A stretch of 64,000 nt of DNA from Amycolatopsis saalfeldensis (GCF_900110575.1 NZ_FOEF01000030.1:1-64000), one strand, 5' to 3'; positions 17,714 to 26,570 are shown, counted from the first letter of the stretch. The notes: generated by a model not told the origin, from the sequence alone. Numbers and translations are program-made.

Positions 17714-17722
17714 CCGTGCCGG
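17703..17722. terminator. Hairpin at the end of the MFS gene
   Basis: CCGGCAC (17703-17709) and GTGCCGG (17716-17722) pair around a 6-nt loop that contains the stop codon. It is a compact terminator candidate for the MFS gene and perhaps also for leftward transcripts of the tiny ORFs. Confidence 0.5.
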
Positions 17723-17764
17723 CCGTTCGTGCTCGAGGCGGGAGGGGCGGGGGAGAGGAAGAGG

Positions 17765-17806
17765 TCAGCTCCAGGTGTTGTTGCGTCGCCAAGTGTTGTT
17801 GCGCAC
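17765..17806 (-). CDS. Tiny 13-codon ORF, copy 2 (VRNNTWRRNNTWS)
   Basis: Read on the minus strand, AGGAGGTGA sits 5 nt before a GTG that opens 13 codons and a TGA. The peptide is two tandem RNNTW motifs with a terminal Ser. A near-identical ORF lies 47 nt upstream. Initiation signals this strong, duplicated together with the peptide, argue for real translation despite the size. It matches no family I know. It could be a minimal precursor or signal peptide, or a leader peptide. Confidence 0.6.
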   Translation of the reverse strand: MRNNTWRRNNTWS

Positions 17807-17853
17807 GAGAATCACCTCCTTCGGGGACATGACGCTGCCGAGACTGTCCGGGC

Positions 17854-17895
17854 TCAGTTCCAGGTGTTGTTGCGTCGCCAGGTGTTGTTGCGCAT
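17854..17895 (-). CDS. Tiny 13-codon ORF, copy 1 (MRNNTWRRNNTWN)
   Basis: On the minus strand GAGGAGGTGA is followed 5 nt later by ATG, 13 codons and TGA. The peptide repeats RNNTW twice and ends in Asn. It differs from the second copy only at the start codon, one silent Thr codon and the last residue. The nearly invariant part is the peptide and the ribosome-binding site; the spacer between copies is unrelated. No modifying enzyme such as a P450 lies beside it in the window. The rest of the stretch 17714-18049 shows no other gene. Confidence 0.65.
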   Translation of the reverse strand: MRNNTWRRNNTWN

Positions 17896-18049
17896 GAGGT
17901 TCACCTCCTCTTCGCCACCGCGCCGGAGAGCTGGGCCATCCGGGTGGTTTTCATGATGATGCGTCAGCAGGCTGTCACGACCCGCACCCGCAGCGTTACG
18001 CTGCCCAACTGTGATGTGTGGACATGATCATTGCTGGGGGTGACGGCCG

Positions 18050-19382
18050 GTGTCTTCGCTGGTCAGTAAGCCGTGGCGATGGGCCAGGTCCTGGGCAGTG
18101 TGGTCGTTGCCTCGCCACGTCCTGACCTACGTCCTCGCCGTCGACATCCTCGCAATAGCCACCACCGGCGCCATGGTCCCGGTGCTCCCGGTGACCCGCG
18201 CCGATGGCGTCGCAGCCATCATCCTCGGGATATGCGCGATCGCGCACATTGAGCTCTCCCGCAGCATCGAGCGCGCCCGCAAGCTCACCTCCGGCGTCGG
18301 GCCGTTCGTCGACAGCCTGACCCTCTGGGACTTCGCCGCGGTGATCGTGCTGCCCCCGGCACTGGCCAGCGGTTTGATCGTCTTCACCCACACCATCGCC
18401 TGGCTGCGGGTCTGGCGCGGCCGCCGCCCGCTCTACCGCTGGGTATTCAGCGACGCCACCGTCCTGCTGGCAACCCAAGCCGCCGCCCTCGTCCTGCTCA
18501 TCGGCCCCGAACCACACCCCGGTGTGCCCGCAGGACTTGGCGGGCTCGCGATCATCCTGGTCGCCGCGATCGTGCGCTGGTTCGTCAACTACGCCCTCGT
18601 CGTCGGCGCGATCCTCATCTCCTCGCCCGGCATGCGCGCCCGGGCAGGTCATCGGCGAGTTCGGCGAGCAGATCATCGAAGCCGGCGCGCTCGGCCTCGG
18701 CCTCGGCGCCGCAGGCCTGCTCAAGTTCAACCCGTGGCTGCTCGCCGGCATCGTCATCGGCCTGCTCGCCTTGCACCGCGGCGTCCTGCTCGCCCAGTAC
18801 CGCACCTCGTCACGTACCGACGATAAAACCGGGCTGCACTCCGCAGACTGGTGGCACCAAATCGCTGAGCGCACCCTGGACCGCGCTCGAATCGACAACG
18901 TGTCGCTCGCCGTGCTGATGATCGACCTCGACCTGTTCAAGAAAATCAACGACACCTACGGACACCCGGCAGGCGACGATGTTCTGCGAGTTGTCGCTCA
19001 TGCGATCGAGTCAGAGGTACGTCACGATGACGCCGCCGGACGCTGGGGCGGCGAAGAGTTCATCGTCTTGCTGCCGGGCGTCGACGGCCGCGAACTCGGC
19101 GCGATTGCCGAACGGATCCGCCGCCGCATCCACGTCTTGGTCATCCCCATCACCACTGATCACGGCCCGACATCCGTCACCGATTTGACCGTCTCCATCG
19201 GCGGCGCCCTGTGGCCGTCCGCCGGGCTAAGTACCGTCGACGACATGGTCCTTGCCGCGGACTCGAACCTCTACACCGCCAAAGACGAGGGCCGCAACCG
19301 CGTCAAACTGCCCGACGGCCTCGATCTGCGGGCGGCCGACGACCACTCGGAACCGCACACCAGACCGGCCGAGCAGCCGTAA
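18050..19382 (+). pseudogene. Diguanylate cyclase (GGDEF) split by a frameshift
   Basis: The first frame (from the GTG at 18050) encodes several membrane spans of a sensor domain. Near 18640-18655 (a CCCGGG run) the reading continues one base over, into GEFGEQIIEAGALGLGLGAA, two more spans and a full GGDEF domain ending at 19382. The active site is GGEEF at 19048-19062. An RxxD inhibitory site (RHDD) lies five residues before it, so the cyclase half looks fully functional and product-inhibited. It would make cyclic di-GMP if joined. The break may be a true mutation or a base error. A 286-aa soluble-plus-short-membrane product from a later start is also conceivable. Confidence 0.75.
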
Positions 19383-19575
19383 CCCGTTGGGTGGCGCAGG
19401 GCGGCTACGAGGCAGTGCGATGTTCGCGCCGACCTCGACGTAGCGGGCCAGACCGTCCTCGAGCAGTCCCGGCACCGCCGGGTCGAGATCCTCAGACAGC
19501 GTCTTATGCTCGGCGGCGAACAGGTTCTCAAGCGAGAGCTGGGCTCCTGCTTCGTGCTCGGCCCGGGAAACGGGA

Positions 19576-20145
19576 TCACACGGTGTTGCCGGACTCTCCG
19601 GGAAATCCGGCGGGTACCGCGTGGCCGGGGTCGAGTACTGCGACGAGTTCGTAGCCTTCGGCGGGCAAACTCGGCAGCAGTTCGGTCACTGCGGCGTGCT
19701 GGGCGCGCACGTCGCTTTCCGGCACGACCCGGGACCGCAGCAGTTGCTGCTCGAGGCACCGCGTCAGGCTGGGCAGGACTACCAGGGCGATCGTGGGCAG
19801 CTGGTGCGCGACGGCAATCCGCTGGACCGCGGCGCGGCGCTCGGGCTGGCGGTGGGTGCCGTCGACGACGGCACCGCGCCCGCCGGCGCAGCATTGCCGG
19901 AGTCGGCCGTGGGCGCGGGCCACCGCCGCCGCGCCGACGATCCGGCCGTCGGCTTGTTCGCGGTCGTAGGACACGATCTCCAGATGGGGACGCTGGGCAG
20001 TCAGCTCGCGCGCCACCGTGCTCTTCCCGCCCCCGGCCGGGCCGACCATCAGCACCACGACAGGCCCGCTCAGCAGGCTCTCCAGCGCCGGGTCGTCGAG
20101 CCGGACATCGGCGCGTACCGGGTACCTCGTCATGATCCTCATCAT
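19576..20145 (-). CDS. P-loop kinase of the polynucleotide-kinase/AAA_33 type
   Basis: The product of about 189 aa opens with a P-loop GPAGGGKST at residues 35-43, and has YDREQADGRI and VVDGTHRQPERR downstream, the pattern of bacterial Pnkp N-terminal kinase and zeta-like AAA_33 proteins. It would phosphorylate a nucleic acid or small molecule. The start was placed at the ATG cluster 20133-20145. In-frame codons upstream look non-coding. After the stop, another minus-strand frame stays protein-like to about 19400 (SLENLFAAEHKTLSEDLDPA), so the C-terminus may have been cut by a frameshift. Confidence 0.6.
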   Translation of the reverse strand: MMRIMTRYPVRADVRLDDPALESLLSGPVVVLMVGPAGGGKSTVARELTAQRPHLEIVSYDREQADGRIVGAAAVARAHGRLRQCCAGGRGAVVDGTHRQPERRAAVQRIAVAHQLPTIALVVLPSLTRCLEQQLLRSRVVPESDVRAQHAAVTELLPSLPAEGYELVAVLDPGHAVPAGFPGESGNTV

Positions 20146-20314
20146 GGCGCCGCTCGTCCGCGGTGATGTCGCGCTTATGTCGCGGACGCCAACTGCCCGA
20201 TGCGGCCGACATCGAGAAACGTGCGCGCCGACCTGCGCGCACTTGTCCACGGCGATGCCGGGAGCACACACTCGGCGCCCCCATTTCCACTCGATGGAGA
20301 CCTGCCCAAACCAT

Positions 20315-20350
20315 GTGGTTCACCAGTGAACCGGTACACTGGTGAACCAC
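20315..20350. promoter_or_regulatory. Nested dyads between divergent genes
   Basis: GTGGTTCACCAGT (20315-20327) pairs perfectly with ACTGGTGAACCAC (20338-20350). Inside the left arm is a second dyad, GGTTCAC-CA-GTGAACC (20318-20333). The block ends 15 bp before the start of the next rightward gene and faces the kinase gene on its other side. It is a strong operator candidate. Confidence 0.6.
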
Positions 20351-20365
20351 TTGGAAGGGATGGGC

Positions 20366-21250
20366 ATGGCCGACGATCTGACCTGGCGATTTGAAGTGAA
20401 GATGCGCGATCACGACGGCTGGGTGCCTATCACGCGTGATCTGCTCGGCGCCGACGAGCCGCTCTACGGCGACATCGTCGACACCATGGAGATGATCGGC
20501 ATCCACCGCGAGCACACTGACGCCGCCAAGGACGAGCTGGACGAGGCGCTGGCCGGCTTGACCGCGTTCGGCCAGGGCCGGGGGATGACCGGTGCGCGCA
20601 TCGTGGTCTGGGACGACGTGGGTGCTGAGGGCGATCCTGCCGTTGTGCTGGAAGCAACGGCTGATCAGCTCGCGGCCGGACGCCTGCGGGTGTCCACCAT
20701 CGACGTCGACGTCGCTAAACGCGAGGTTGAGGATGCGCGGACCCGCGTGCGCAACGAAATTATCAGAGCGGCGACTGTGGATCGCCTGGGGCGCAACATG
20801 ATCGCTCGCAACGTCGAGGGCGCATGGGCCCGTCGCTTGGTGCTGGGCTTCCTCGCCGGGCACGACCTCGTGGAGGCGATCCGGGACGCCCTTCCCGAGT
20901 CTCTGCGCTGGGCGGCGCCGGACGGCTACTACCCCGAGCCGGGGGAGGAGTACCTCGGGCCGTACTTCTGTGGCCCCGTCCAGATCGACCTCGAGGCCAG
21001 CGGCCAGGTCTATCTCCAGCTACTCGACCTCGGCCGCCCCGGCGCCGAGAAGAACGCGTCGCCGCACCGGAACGAATCAGAAGACCCGGAGGGCATCGTG
21101 CGTGAGAAATCGGCACGGATCCACCCCCTTGCCAGGACGGTGCTGTCCCGCTTGACGAGCGCCGGAATCCACCTCTATACCGGTGACCGCTCCCCGGCCG
21201 CCGAGGAGCATCTGGTGGCCGGCACCCGACTTCTCGCAACTGAGGCTTGA
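20366..21250 (+). CDS. Hypothetical protein
   Basis: The 294-aa product starts at the ATG at 20366, which has GGAAGG 7 nt upstream. It is soluble, acidic and contains no motif I recognise. The middle (IDVDVAKREVEDARTRVRNE) is a probable helix, and the C-terminus has an amphipathic RVHPLARTVLSRL-like segment. The nested dyads at 20315-20350 lie just upstream, so it is probably autoregulated or controlled by a dyad-binding repressor. It may be the first gene of a pair with the one at 21342. Confidence 0.6.
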   Translation: MADDLTWRFEVKMRDHDGWVPITRDLLGADEPLYGDIVDTMEMIGIHREHTDAAKDELDEALAGLTAFGQGRGMTGARIVVWDDVGAEGDPAVVLEATADQLAAGRLRVSTIDVDVAKREVEDARTRVRNEIIRAATVDRLGRNMIARNVEGAWARRLVLGFLAGHDLVEAIRDALPESLRWAAPDGYYPEPGEEYLGPYFCGPVQIDLEASGQVYLQLLDLGRPGAEKNASPHRNESEDPEGIVREKSARIHPLARTVLSRLTSAGIHLYTGDRSPAAEEHLVAGTRLLATEA

Positions 21251-21341
21251 CGGGCGTCGAACCAGGAACAGCGACCGCGTGCCGCATCCTGGTGAAGCGC
21301 CACCGGATCACACCAAGCCATGACGCAGAAAGGATCCAGTG

Positions 21342-21881
21342 ATGTCACGCGAGTGGACCCCGTGGACCGCAGCTCTCGCCTGGGGCGAACTGCTGACGCT
21401 CTGGCACATCGACCACGCCGAGGACACCTGGGCGAGCCAGCCCGACGGCACCGAACGCAAAGTGACAGTCCTGATCGGACGCTGTGTGCGCGTCCTCGCG
21501 GCCCAAGCCGGCGGTCCGCCTGCCGAGCACCCGGACAACTTGGAGACGTTGCCACCGGCCGCGCTGGCCGCGATGCTCTGCGATGCCACCGAGCTCAAGC
21601 GGGCCTGTGCCCCAGAATTTGGTCCGTCCTCGACGGACGAACTCGGCTACGCCGACGACCGGGAGATCGCCGCGCTGCTGCAGCAACAGGGCCCGGATTG
21701 GGTGACGCTCACCAGTCTCTGCGCGCATGTAGGGACCGCACTCGCGCGCGCGGAGGGCGCCGGCCTCGCGGCAGCGACCCTGCGTCGGCAACGTCGCGAA
21801 GCCGAGAAGAAGACTCGGAAGGCCTACGAAGCCCAGATGGACGAGACGATCGCCAGCGTCTCGACGTGGATTGGAACCTGA
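21342..21881 (+). CDS. Hypothetical protein
   Basis: The 179-aa product begins at ATG 21342 with AAGGA 7 nt before it. It opens with a Trp-rich segment (WTPWTAALAWGELLTLWHID) and ends in a basic helix (LRRQRREAEKKTRKAYEAQ). The composition suggests a mostly helical soluble protein. No family is recognised. It follows the previous hypothetical by 91 bp and might share its promoter. Confidence 0.55.
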   Translation: MSREWTPWTAALAWGELLTLWHIDHAEDTWASQPDGTERKVTVLIGRCVRVLAAQAGGPPAEHPDNLETLPPAALAAMLCDATELKRACAPEFGPSSTDELGYADDREIAALLQQQGPDWVTLTSLCAHVGTALARAEGAGLAAATLRRQRREAEKKTRKAYEAQMDETIASVSTWIGT

Positions 21882-21995
21882 CACTCCGCCGCGTTCGCGC
21901 TGTCGCAGACGAACGTCCAGGGCGAGTTCCTGGCCGACAGGAGGTCGGCGCCGGCGGACCGGACTGCAGTTGGTTGACCTGCGAGCGACCGGTGA

Positions 21996-22637
21996 TCACT
22001 CAGCGGGCGGCGAATGATCACTGGCCTGCGCGGCCGCCTGCATCTTGGCGTTCTCTGCGTCCAGTTTCCGGGTCCAGTCGGCGATGGTGCGGGCGTAGGA
22101 CCACGGTCTCCACCTGCTCAGCGCGAGAATTGTGTAGCTGCCGGCGAGGCACTCGACCACGCCGAAGTAGTGGCGATGGAATTCTTCGGCCATCGGAAGC
22201 TGGGCAGCCAGGGGACGGCGTGCGCTTTCCTCCGCGATGACCCCCGACGTTTCATGCAGCAGCACCAGGTAGCTCAACGTCATGAGCCGAACGTCGATGA
22301 GGCCGAGCAACCGCCCCATCAAATTGCGCTGACGAATGCTCAGCAGGTCGCCGAGCTTGGCGAGATCGGCTTGCAGCCCGCCGGTGACTTCACCGGCATC
22401 CTCCAGCGCGACCTTCCCCATCCCCCACGCCAGACCAGGGCTCGCAAGCAGCACGACATGCCGGGTCTCGTACGGCAGGACCACCAGTTTCGCCATCAGC
22501 TTGCGCCGCTCGCGATGCAGCTCGAGAACCCGGTCCTTGCGTGCCTCCAGCCGGGGCTTGGCCGCGAACTCGATCAGCATCGTCACCAGGGCCGCGGTGA
22601 CCGCGCTGATGAGAGCCGTCTGTGCCTGATTCACCAC
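21996..22637 (-). CDS. Hypothetical membrane-anchored protein
   Basis: The 213-aa product has one N-terminal hydrophobic helix (TALISAVTAALVTMLIEF), a basic helix rich in Arg and Lys, and further amphipathic helices with a possible second membrane-associated segment (LMTLSYLVLLHE). The C-terminus is a short coiled coil. No family is recognised. It is transcribed toward the preceding gene and away from the toxin gene. Confidence 0.55.
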   Translation of the reverse strand: MVNQAQTALISAVTAALVTMLIEFAAKPRLEARKDRVLELHRERRKLMAKLVVLPYETRHVVLLASPGLAWGMGKVALEDAGEVTGGLQADLAKLGDLLSIRQRNLMGRLLGLIDVRLMTLSYLVLLHETSGVIAEESARRPLAAQLPMAEEFHRHYFGVVECLAGSYTILALSRWRPWSYARTIADWTRKLDAENAKMQAAAQASDHSPPAE

Positions 22638-22989
22638 GCCACGCTACCGGCAGTGTCGACGCTGACCGGTCCGGCCGGTAGCGGGAGAGGCCCATGCTGG
22701 TTGGCACGCTCGCGCGAGACGGCATGGGCGGTCGCTGGTGATCCCTTCACAGTACGACCATTTGGACGTAACCTCTCTGAGGTCGAGAGGGCACCGACAG
22801 TGAGCATTCGCCGGGGGAGGGGTCGCACCACCATGCGCGAAATCGCCAGGCCAGCCGGACAGTGCGGCGGCGCGAACACCGCGCCGCGGTGGTAGAGCGG
22901 GGCAGCACCACTACGCGAACGCGGGATCCTCAGTCGCGCAACCGCACCGCCAACCTGGTTGGCCGCGATCGGCAGCTGGAGTCGCACGG
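22638..22989. other. Gene-free stretch before the toxin gene
   Basis: This 352-bp stretch between divergent genes must hold promoters. Only a small CCTCTC/GAGAGG dyad (22772-22790) is visible. No other structure or gene is supported. Confidence 0.4.
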
Positions 22990-25338
22990 ATGATTCTGCT
23001 GCTGGCGATCGTGCTGGGCGTGCTCACCGCGCGACGCCAGTGTCGCCGCCGAACTCCCCGCTCCGCGCGGATGCCGAATTCGCGCCGGGCCTGGAGCGTC
23101 ATCGCCGTTGCTGGCGTCCTGGCTGTCCACCTGTTGGCCACTGCCCCGCCCGCCGTCGCCGCGGCGTGCGGGGAGGCGCCGAACCCGCAGCGGCCTGGAT
23201 CGGGCTTAGTCGGCGCCCTCGACCCGGCCGCGCACGGGACCAGCGGCAGTCCCTACGCCGACTACGGCTACGCCGGGCTGGTGTGGAACACCTACGAGAC
23301 CGACTGCGGCCCGCTGTCGGGGCTGACCAGCCCATCGCTCGGCTTCGACACCTGGGCCGGCGGGCAGCTGCTCGACATCAGCAAAGGGATCGTCGGCACC
23401 ACCAACTCCCTGCAATACATGGTGGCGGACGGGTCGCTGCTCACACCTATCTACAGCGCGGTGAAATCCGGCGCGGACAAGTCGTTCGCCAACATCTACA
23501 CCCAGCTGTTCGCCCTCGCCGCGCTCCTGCTGTCCCTCGCCCTGGTGCCTCGGATCTGGAAAGGCGACTTCGCCGCGGTCAGCAAGCGCGCGCTCTACGG
23601 GCTCGCCGGCACCTGGATCGCCGCGTCCTCCATCGCGATGCTGGCCTACCTCGGACCCATCGACCACGCCATCGTGGCGACCACCACGAACATCAAGAAC
23701 GGCTTCACCGAACAGGAAAACGATCCCGCCGCCCGCGACGCGCTGCCCACCGCGCTGCACGAGCACGTCATCTACGACAACTGGCTCCGCGGCGAGTTCG
23801 GCAGTCCCACCGCTCCACAAGCCGGCCAGTTCGGCCGTCCACTGCTCGATGCGCAGGCGTTCACCTGGACACAGCTGCGCGACGGCTCGGACGGCAACCA
23901 GCAGGCTGTTGATGCGAAAAAGGCCGCATACAGGGACATCTCGACGAAACTTGGCCCGGCAACCGGCTACTTCACCGGCGAGGCCGGCTCGCGCACAGGC
24001 GCCGGACTGCTCTCCCTTGCCGAAGCCGCCAGCATGTCGAGCTTCCCGCTGCTGGCCAACGCCGCCGTCCTCGCCGCCCAGGTCCTCATTCGGCTGTTCA
24101 TCCTCACCGCGCCCCTCATCGGTCTGGTCGCGCTGCTCAAGCCCGATCTCCTGCGCGCCGTGGTGAAAGTCGCCGGCACCGTCGGCTTCCACCTCGTCGT
24201 GATCTCCGTCCTGGCGGGCGTGCACTCCGTCGTGATCCAGGCGCTGCTCGCGGCGGACACCACCCTGTCGGTCTGGGTGCAGATCCTCATCGCCGCCATG
24301 GTTACGACGGTCCTCATCGTGATGGGTCGTCCGCTGCGCCGCCTGTGGCAGATGATCCACCTGCCCGCCAGCCTCGCCGCCAAGGCCGTCGGGATCCCCG
24401 GCCAAGGAAGGCCGGCTCTGCTATTCCTTCGCAGGCGACTCCGTTGGCCGACGGCAGCGCCGAGCTTGCTGGAGACGCTGCAGCGATACCCGAACGCGCT
24501 CGCCGTGGCACTCGGGTCAAACCCGCAGGACGCCATCGGTCGCCCAGAACAGCAGGCACACCTGCTGCTGGTTCCTCGACAGAGACTGGCCGCAGACGGG
24601 TACGCCCCGACCCCGTGGGAGCTGTCCAGATTCGCTGGGGGGAGACAGCCTGAGTACGCCCTGGCGTCCCAGAATCCTCGAAGCCCACGAACTCAACTCG
24701 GCGCCTACGGTGCCACACCTGCAGGGGGGCGCACTGCCGCCATCGGAGGCGGCGGAGGTGGCGGATCGACCCCGCCACCGGGAGACCCGCCGCCTCCGGG
24801 TTCGCCCGACGGAAGCGGCGACCGGAGAATTATCGAAGGCGGAGGGGGATTTCGCTATTTTGCGGAGGCGGGGGACAGGGTACAACACCTTCCTCCCCGC
24901 GCGCCGCGCGAGAAATCCCACGGATTCACGACTAGATACCCCAATTGGGATCTCGTCCTTTCGGGAGAAGGTGGGCGAGATGCCGTTTATTACGACCGGG
25001 ACCCGTGGGAGGAGCGGCAGAGGTACAAGGCTGTCTTAGAATGGGTAAACCTTCAGCGTCTCCCGGACACAGTGTCAAAAGACGACAAGGAAATATCTGC
25101 GGCGCATGTGGAGATAAAACTACTGGCTATGCTCTCGATAAAAGTAAGTCAGATGCACCCGTGGGAGCGTCCCGATAATGTCGTCATTGTGGTCAACAAC
25201 AAGCCGTGCCACTACTGTGACAAAATGCTGCAAGAAGTCTCTCAAACGTTGCCTTTTTCGGTTACGGTGTATGGTACTGACGAGGACAAGGGCCACGAGC
25301 CCGTCGAGCGTCACTACGAAAGGGATGCTGAGTTCTGA
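22990..25338 (+). CDS. TrbL/VirB6-like membrane protein fused to a deaminase toxin domain
   Basis: The 782-aa product begins with a hydrophobic start and a signal-like segment ending in APPAVAAACG; an alternative start at 23071 would give a cleaner signal peptide. Multiple spans at about 170-230 and 340-450 form a TrbL/VirB6-like integral domain. A Gly/Pro-rich linker (about 580-610) leads to a C-terminal domain with H706-V-E708 and C740-HY-C743, the zinc-binding and catalytic HxE plus PCxxC of nucleic-acid deaminases (SCP1.201/DddA-like or a sister family). Base composition falls in AT-richer direction from about 24,830, where the toxin begins. The next gene overlaps by one base and looks like its immunity protein. 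Confidence 0.75.
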   Translation: MILLLAIVLGVLTARRQCRRRTPRSARMPNSRRAWSVIAVAGVLAVHLLATAPPAVAAACGEAPNPQRPGSGLVGALDPAAHGTSGSPYADYGYAGLVWNTYETDCGPLSGLTSPSLGFDTWAGGQLLDISKGIVGTTNSLQYMVADGSLLTPIYSAVKSGADKSFANIYTQLFALAALLLSLALVPRIWKGDFAAVSKRALYGLAGTWIAASSIAMLAYLGPIDHAIVATTTNIKNGFTEQENDPAARDALPTALHEHVIYDNWLRGEFGSPTAPQAGQFGRPLLDAQAFTWTQLRDGSDGNQQAVDAKKAAYRDISTKLGPATGYFTGEAGSRTGAGLLSLAEAASMSSFPLLANAAVLAAQVLIRLFILTAPLIGLVALLKPDLLRAVVKVAGTVGFHLVVISVLAGVHSVVIQALLAADTTLSVWVQILIAAMVTTVLIVMGRPLRRLWQMIHLPASLAAKAVGIPGQGRPALLFLRRRLRWPTAAPSLLETLQRYPNALAVALGSNPQDAIGRPEQQAHLLLVPRQRLAADGYAPTPWELSRFAGGRQPEYALASQNPRSPRTQLGAYGATPAGGRTAAIGGGGGGGSTPPPGDPPPPGSPDGSGDRRIIEGGGGFRYFAEAGDRVQHLPPRAPREKSHGFTTRYPNWDLVLSGEGGRDAVYYDRDPWEERQRYKAVLEWVNLQRLPDTVSKDDKEISAAHVEIKLLAMLSIKVSQMHPWERPDNVVIVVNNKPCHYCDKMLQEVSQTLPFSVTVYGTDEDKGHEPVERHYERDAEF

Positions 25339-25799
25339 TGGATGACGTCTTGCCTGAGGCTGTCGAATACGACATCACTCAAGTCGCCGATCTTGATGCG
25401 CTCTTGCGGACCTTGCGGGCAGAAAACGAGAAGCTGGAAGATCCGGACATGACGGGGGGCCGATTCTGGAGGCTGAACGTCGGGCCCGACGCCACAGAAG
25501 GTCTGCGTGTCGGCGTTCGCGGCGCAGTCGGTTCACTTGTCTGGTCAACACCGCGGGAGTCATTCGTGCCGACGGTTGGGATGAACGAGGACCTCGCCAG
25601 TTATCGTGACATCAAGGGCTATGAAGCTCCTCGGCCGCCTCGCAGTGAGGTGCCCATAAATCTGGTGTATGCCACGGTTGCGGAGTACTACGCTTCCCAT
25701 CGGCAGCCTGTCACCGTGCAATGGATGGCTGAACCCAGCCCCCCGCGTCTTCCGGGCGAACCCGATAGCTATATGGACGGTGCCTGGATTCCGGAATAG
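25338..25799 (+). CDS. Imm1-like immunity protein
   Basis: The 153-aa product overlaps the toxin stop codon (TGATG) and so is translationally coupled. The pattern is that of Imm1 immunity proteins, which pair with deaminase toxins: an N-terminal DLDALLRTL helix, a beta-rich GLRVGVRGAVGSLVWST core, and a C-terminal VxQWM motif near 129. It should bind and block the deaminase domain in the cytoplasm. The assignment rests on context and pattern, not on a search. Codon use is as AT-rich as the toxin domain before it, consistent with the two being acquired as a module. Confidence 0.65.
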   Translation: MDDVLPEAVEYDITQVADLDALLRTLRAENEKLEDPDMTGGRFWRLNVGPDATEGLRVGVRGAVGSLVWSTPRESFVPTVGMNEDLASYRDIKGYEAPRPPRSEVPINLVYATVAEYYASHRQPVTVQWMAEPSPPRLPGEPDSYMDGAWIPE

Positions 25800-25841
25800 A
25801 TCCACGGGCCCCGCACCGCTCGACCTTTCCTCGGTGCCAGT

Positions 25842-26570
25842 TCAGTGGCCGGACAGAGAGTCGGCGCACTGCTTGCCCTTGTCGATCAGCTCCCGCTGAG
25901 TCGCGGCGCGGTCCGGGACACATTCGGCTTGGGCGAAGAGGTGCCCGGTGAGCGCGGCCGCGGCGTGGATCGTGCCGATGGGGTTCAACGGGGCGATCTC
26001 GTCGATGGGTAACCGGCGGCCCTTGGTCACCGCATCCAAGATGGTCATCATCGATGCCACGGCGTCGAGCTTGTGCTCGGCCGGGCACAGGTGCTGCAGC
26101 AGCGAACGCGCACCTGCCACCATGTCCGAAGGGCGCGGGTCGAATGACGATTGTCGGCACCACTCGATGCCCTCACCGAGGATGATCTTCGCGACCTCGC
26201 CGGCGTCGGAAGGCTTGATATTGCGCAGCTCGTCGACGCAGAGTTCAGCCCAGCTGCCAGCCGCGGCCTCGGTTTCCTTCAGCATCCGCGTCACATCACG
26301 GCGTTTTTCGTAGTCCTGCTGGGTTTCGTCTTCCCTCCGCGCTTCCGTTACCGGAACGTCGAACCCGCCCTGGTCGACGAACGCGACGTAGTTCAGCAGG
26401 AACAGCGTCGCGTGCAGGGTCTGATCCAGCACCCGCTGCGCCCAGCGTCCCTGCTCGCCGGGGGCATCCCGCTTCGGCATCGGCTCATCGGCGGCCATTC
26501 CGGCGACCTGCTGCGGCTGTGGCTTCGGCCGATCGTCACGGTCACGCCGGTTGCGGTTCCCCTTGCCCAT
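25842..26570 (-). CDS. Hypothetical protein
   Basis: The 242-aa product has a basic, Gln/Pro-rich N-terminus (GKGNRNRRDRDDRPKPQPQQ) followed by a helical body with a possible membrane-associated segment (LHATLFLLNYVAFVD). No catalytic motif stands out. It ends 43 bp from the immunity gene, convergent with it, and is followed upstream by the GNAT and regulator genes on the same strand, with which it may share transcripts. Confidence 0.55.
   Translation of the reverse strand: MGKGNRNRRDRDDRPKPQPQQVAGMAADEPMPKRDAPGEQGRWAQRVLDQTLHATLFLLNYVAFVDQGGFDVPVTEARREDETQQDYEKRRDVTRMLKETEAAAGSWAELCVDELRNIKPSDAGEVAKIILGEGIEWCRQSSFDPRPSDMVAGARSLLQHLCPAEHKLDAVASMMTILDAVTKGRRLPIDEIAPLNPIGTIHAAAALTGHLFAQAECVPDRAATQRELIDKGKQCADSLSGH

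Noticed and set aside
19271..20863. A 530-codon leftward open frame crossing three genes
   Set aside because: It is antisense to the cyclase end and the next hypothetical and out of frame with the kinase gene, whose P-loop reading is clear. It is a by-product of high GC.
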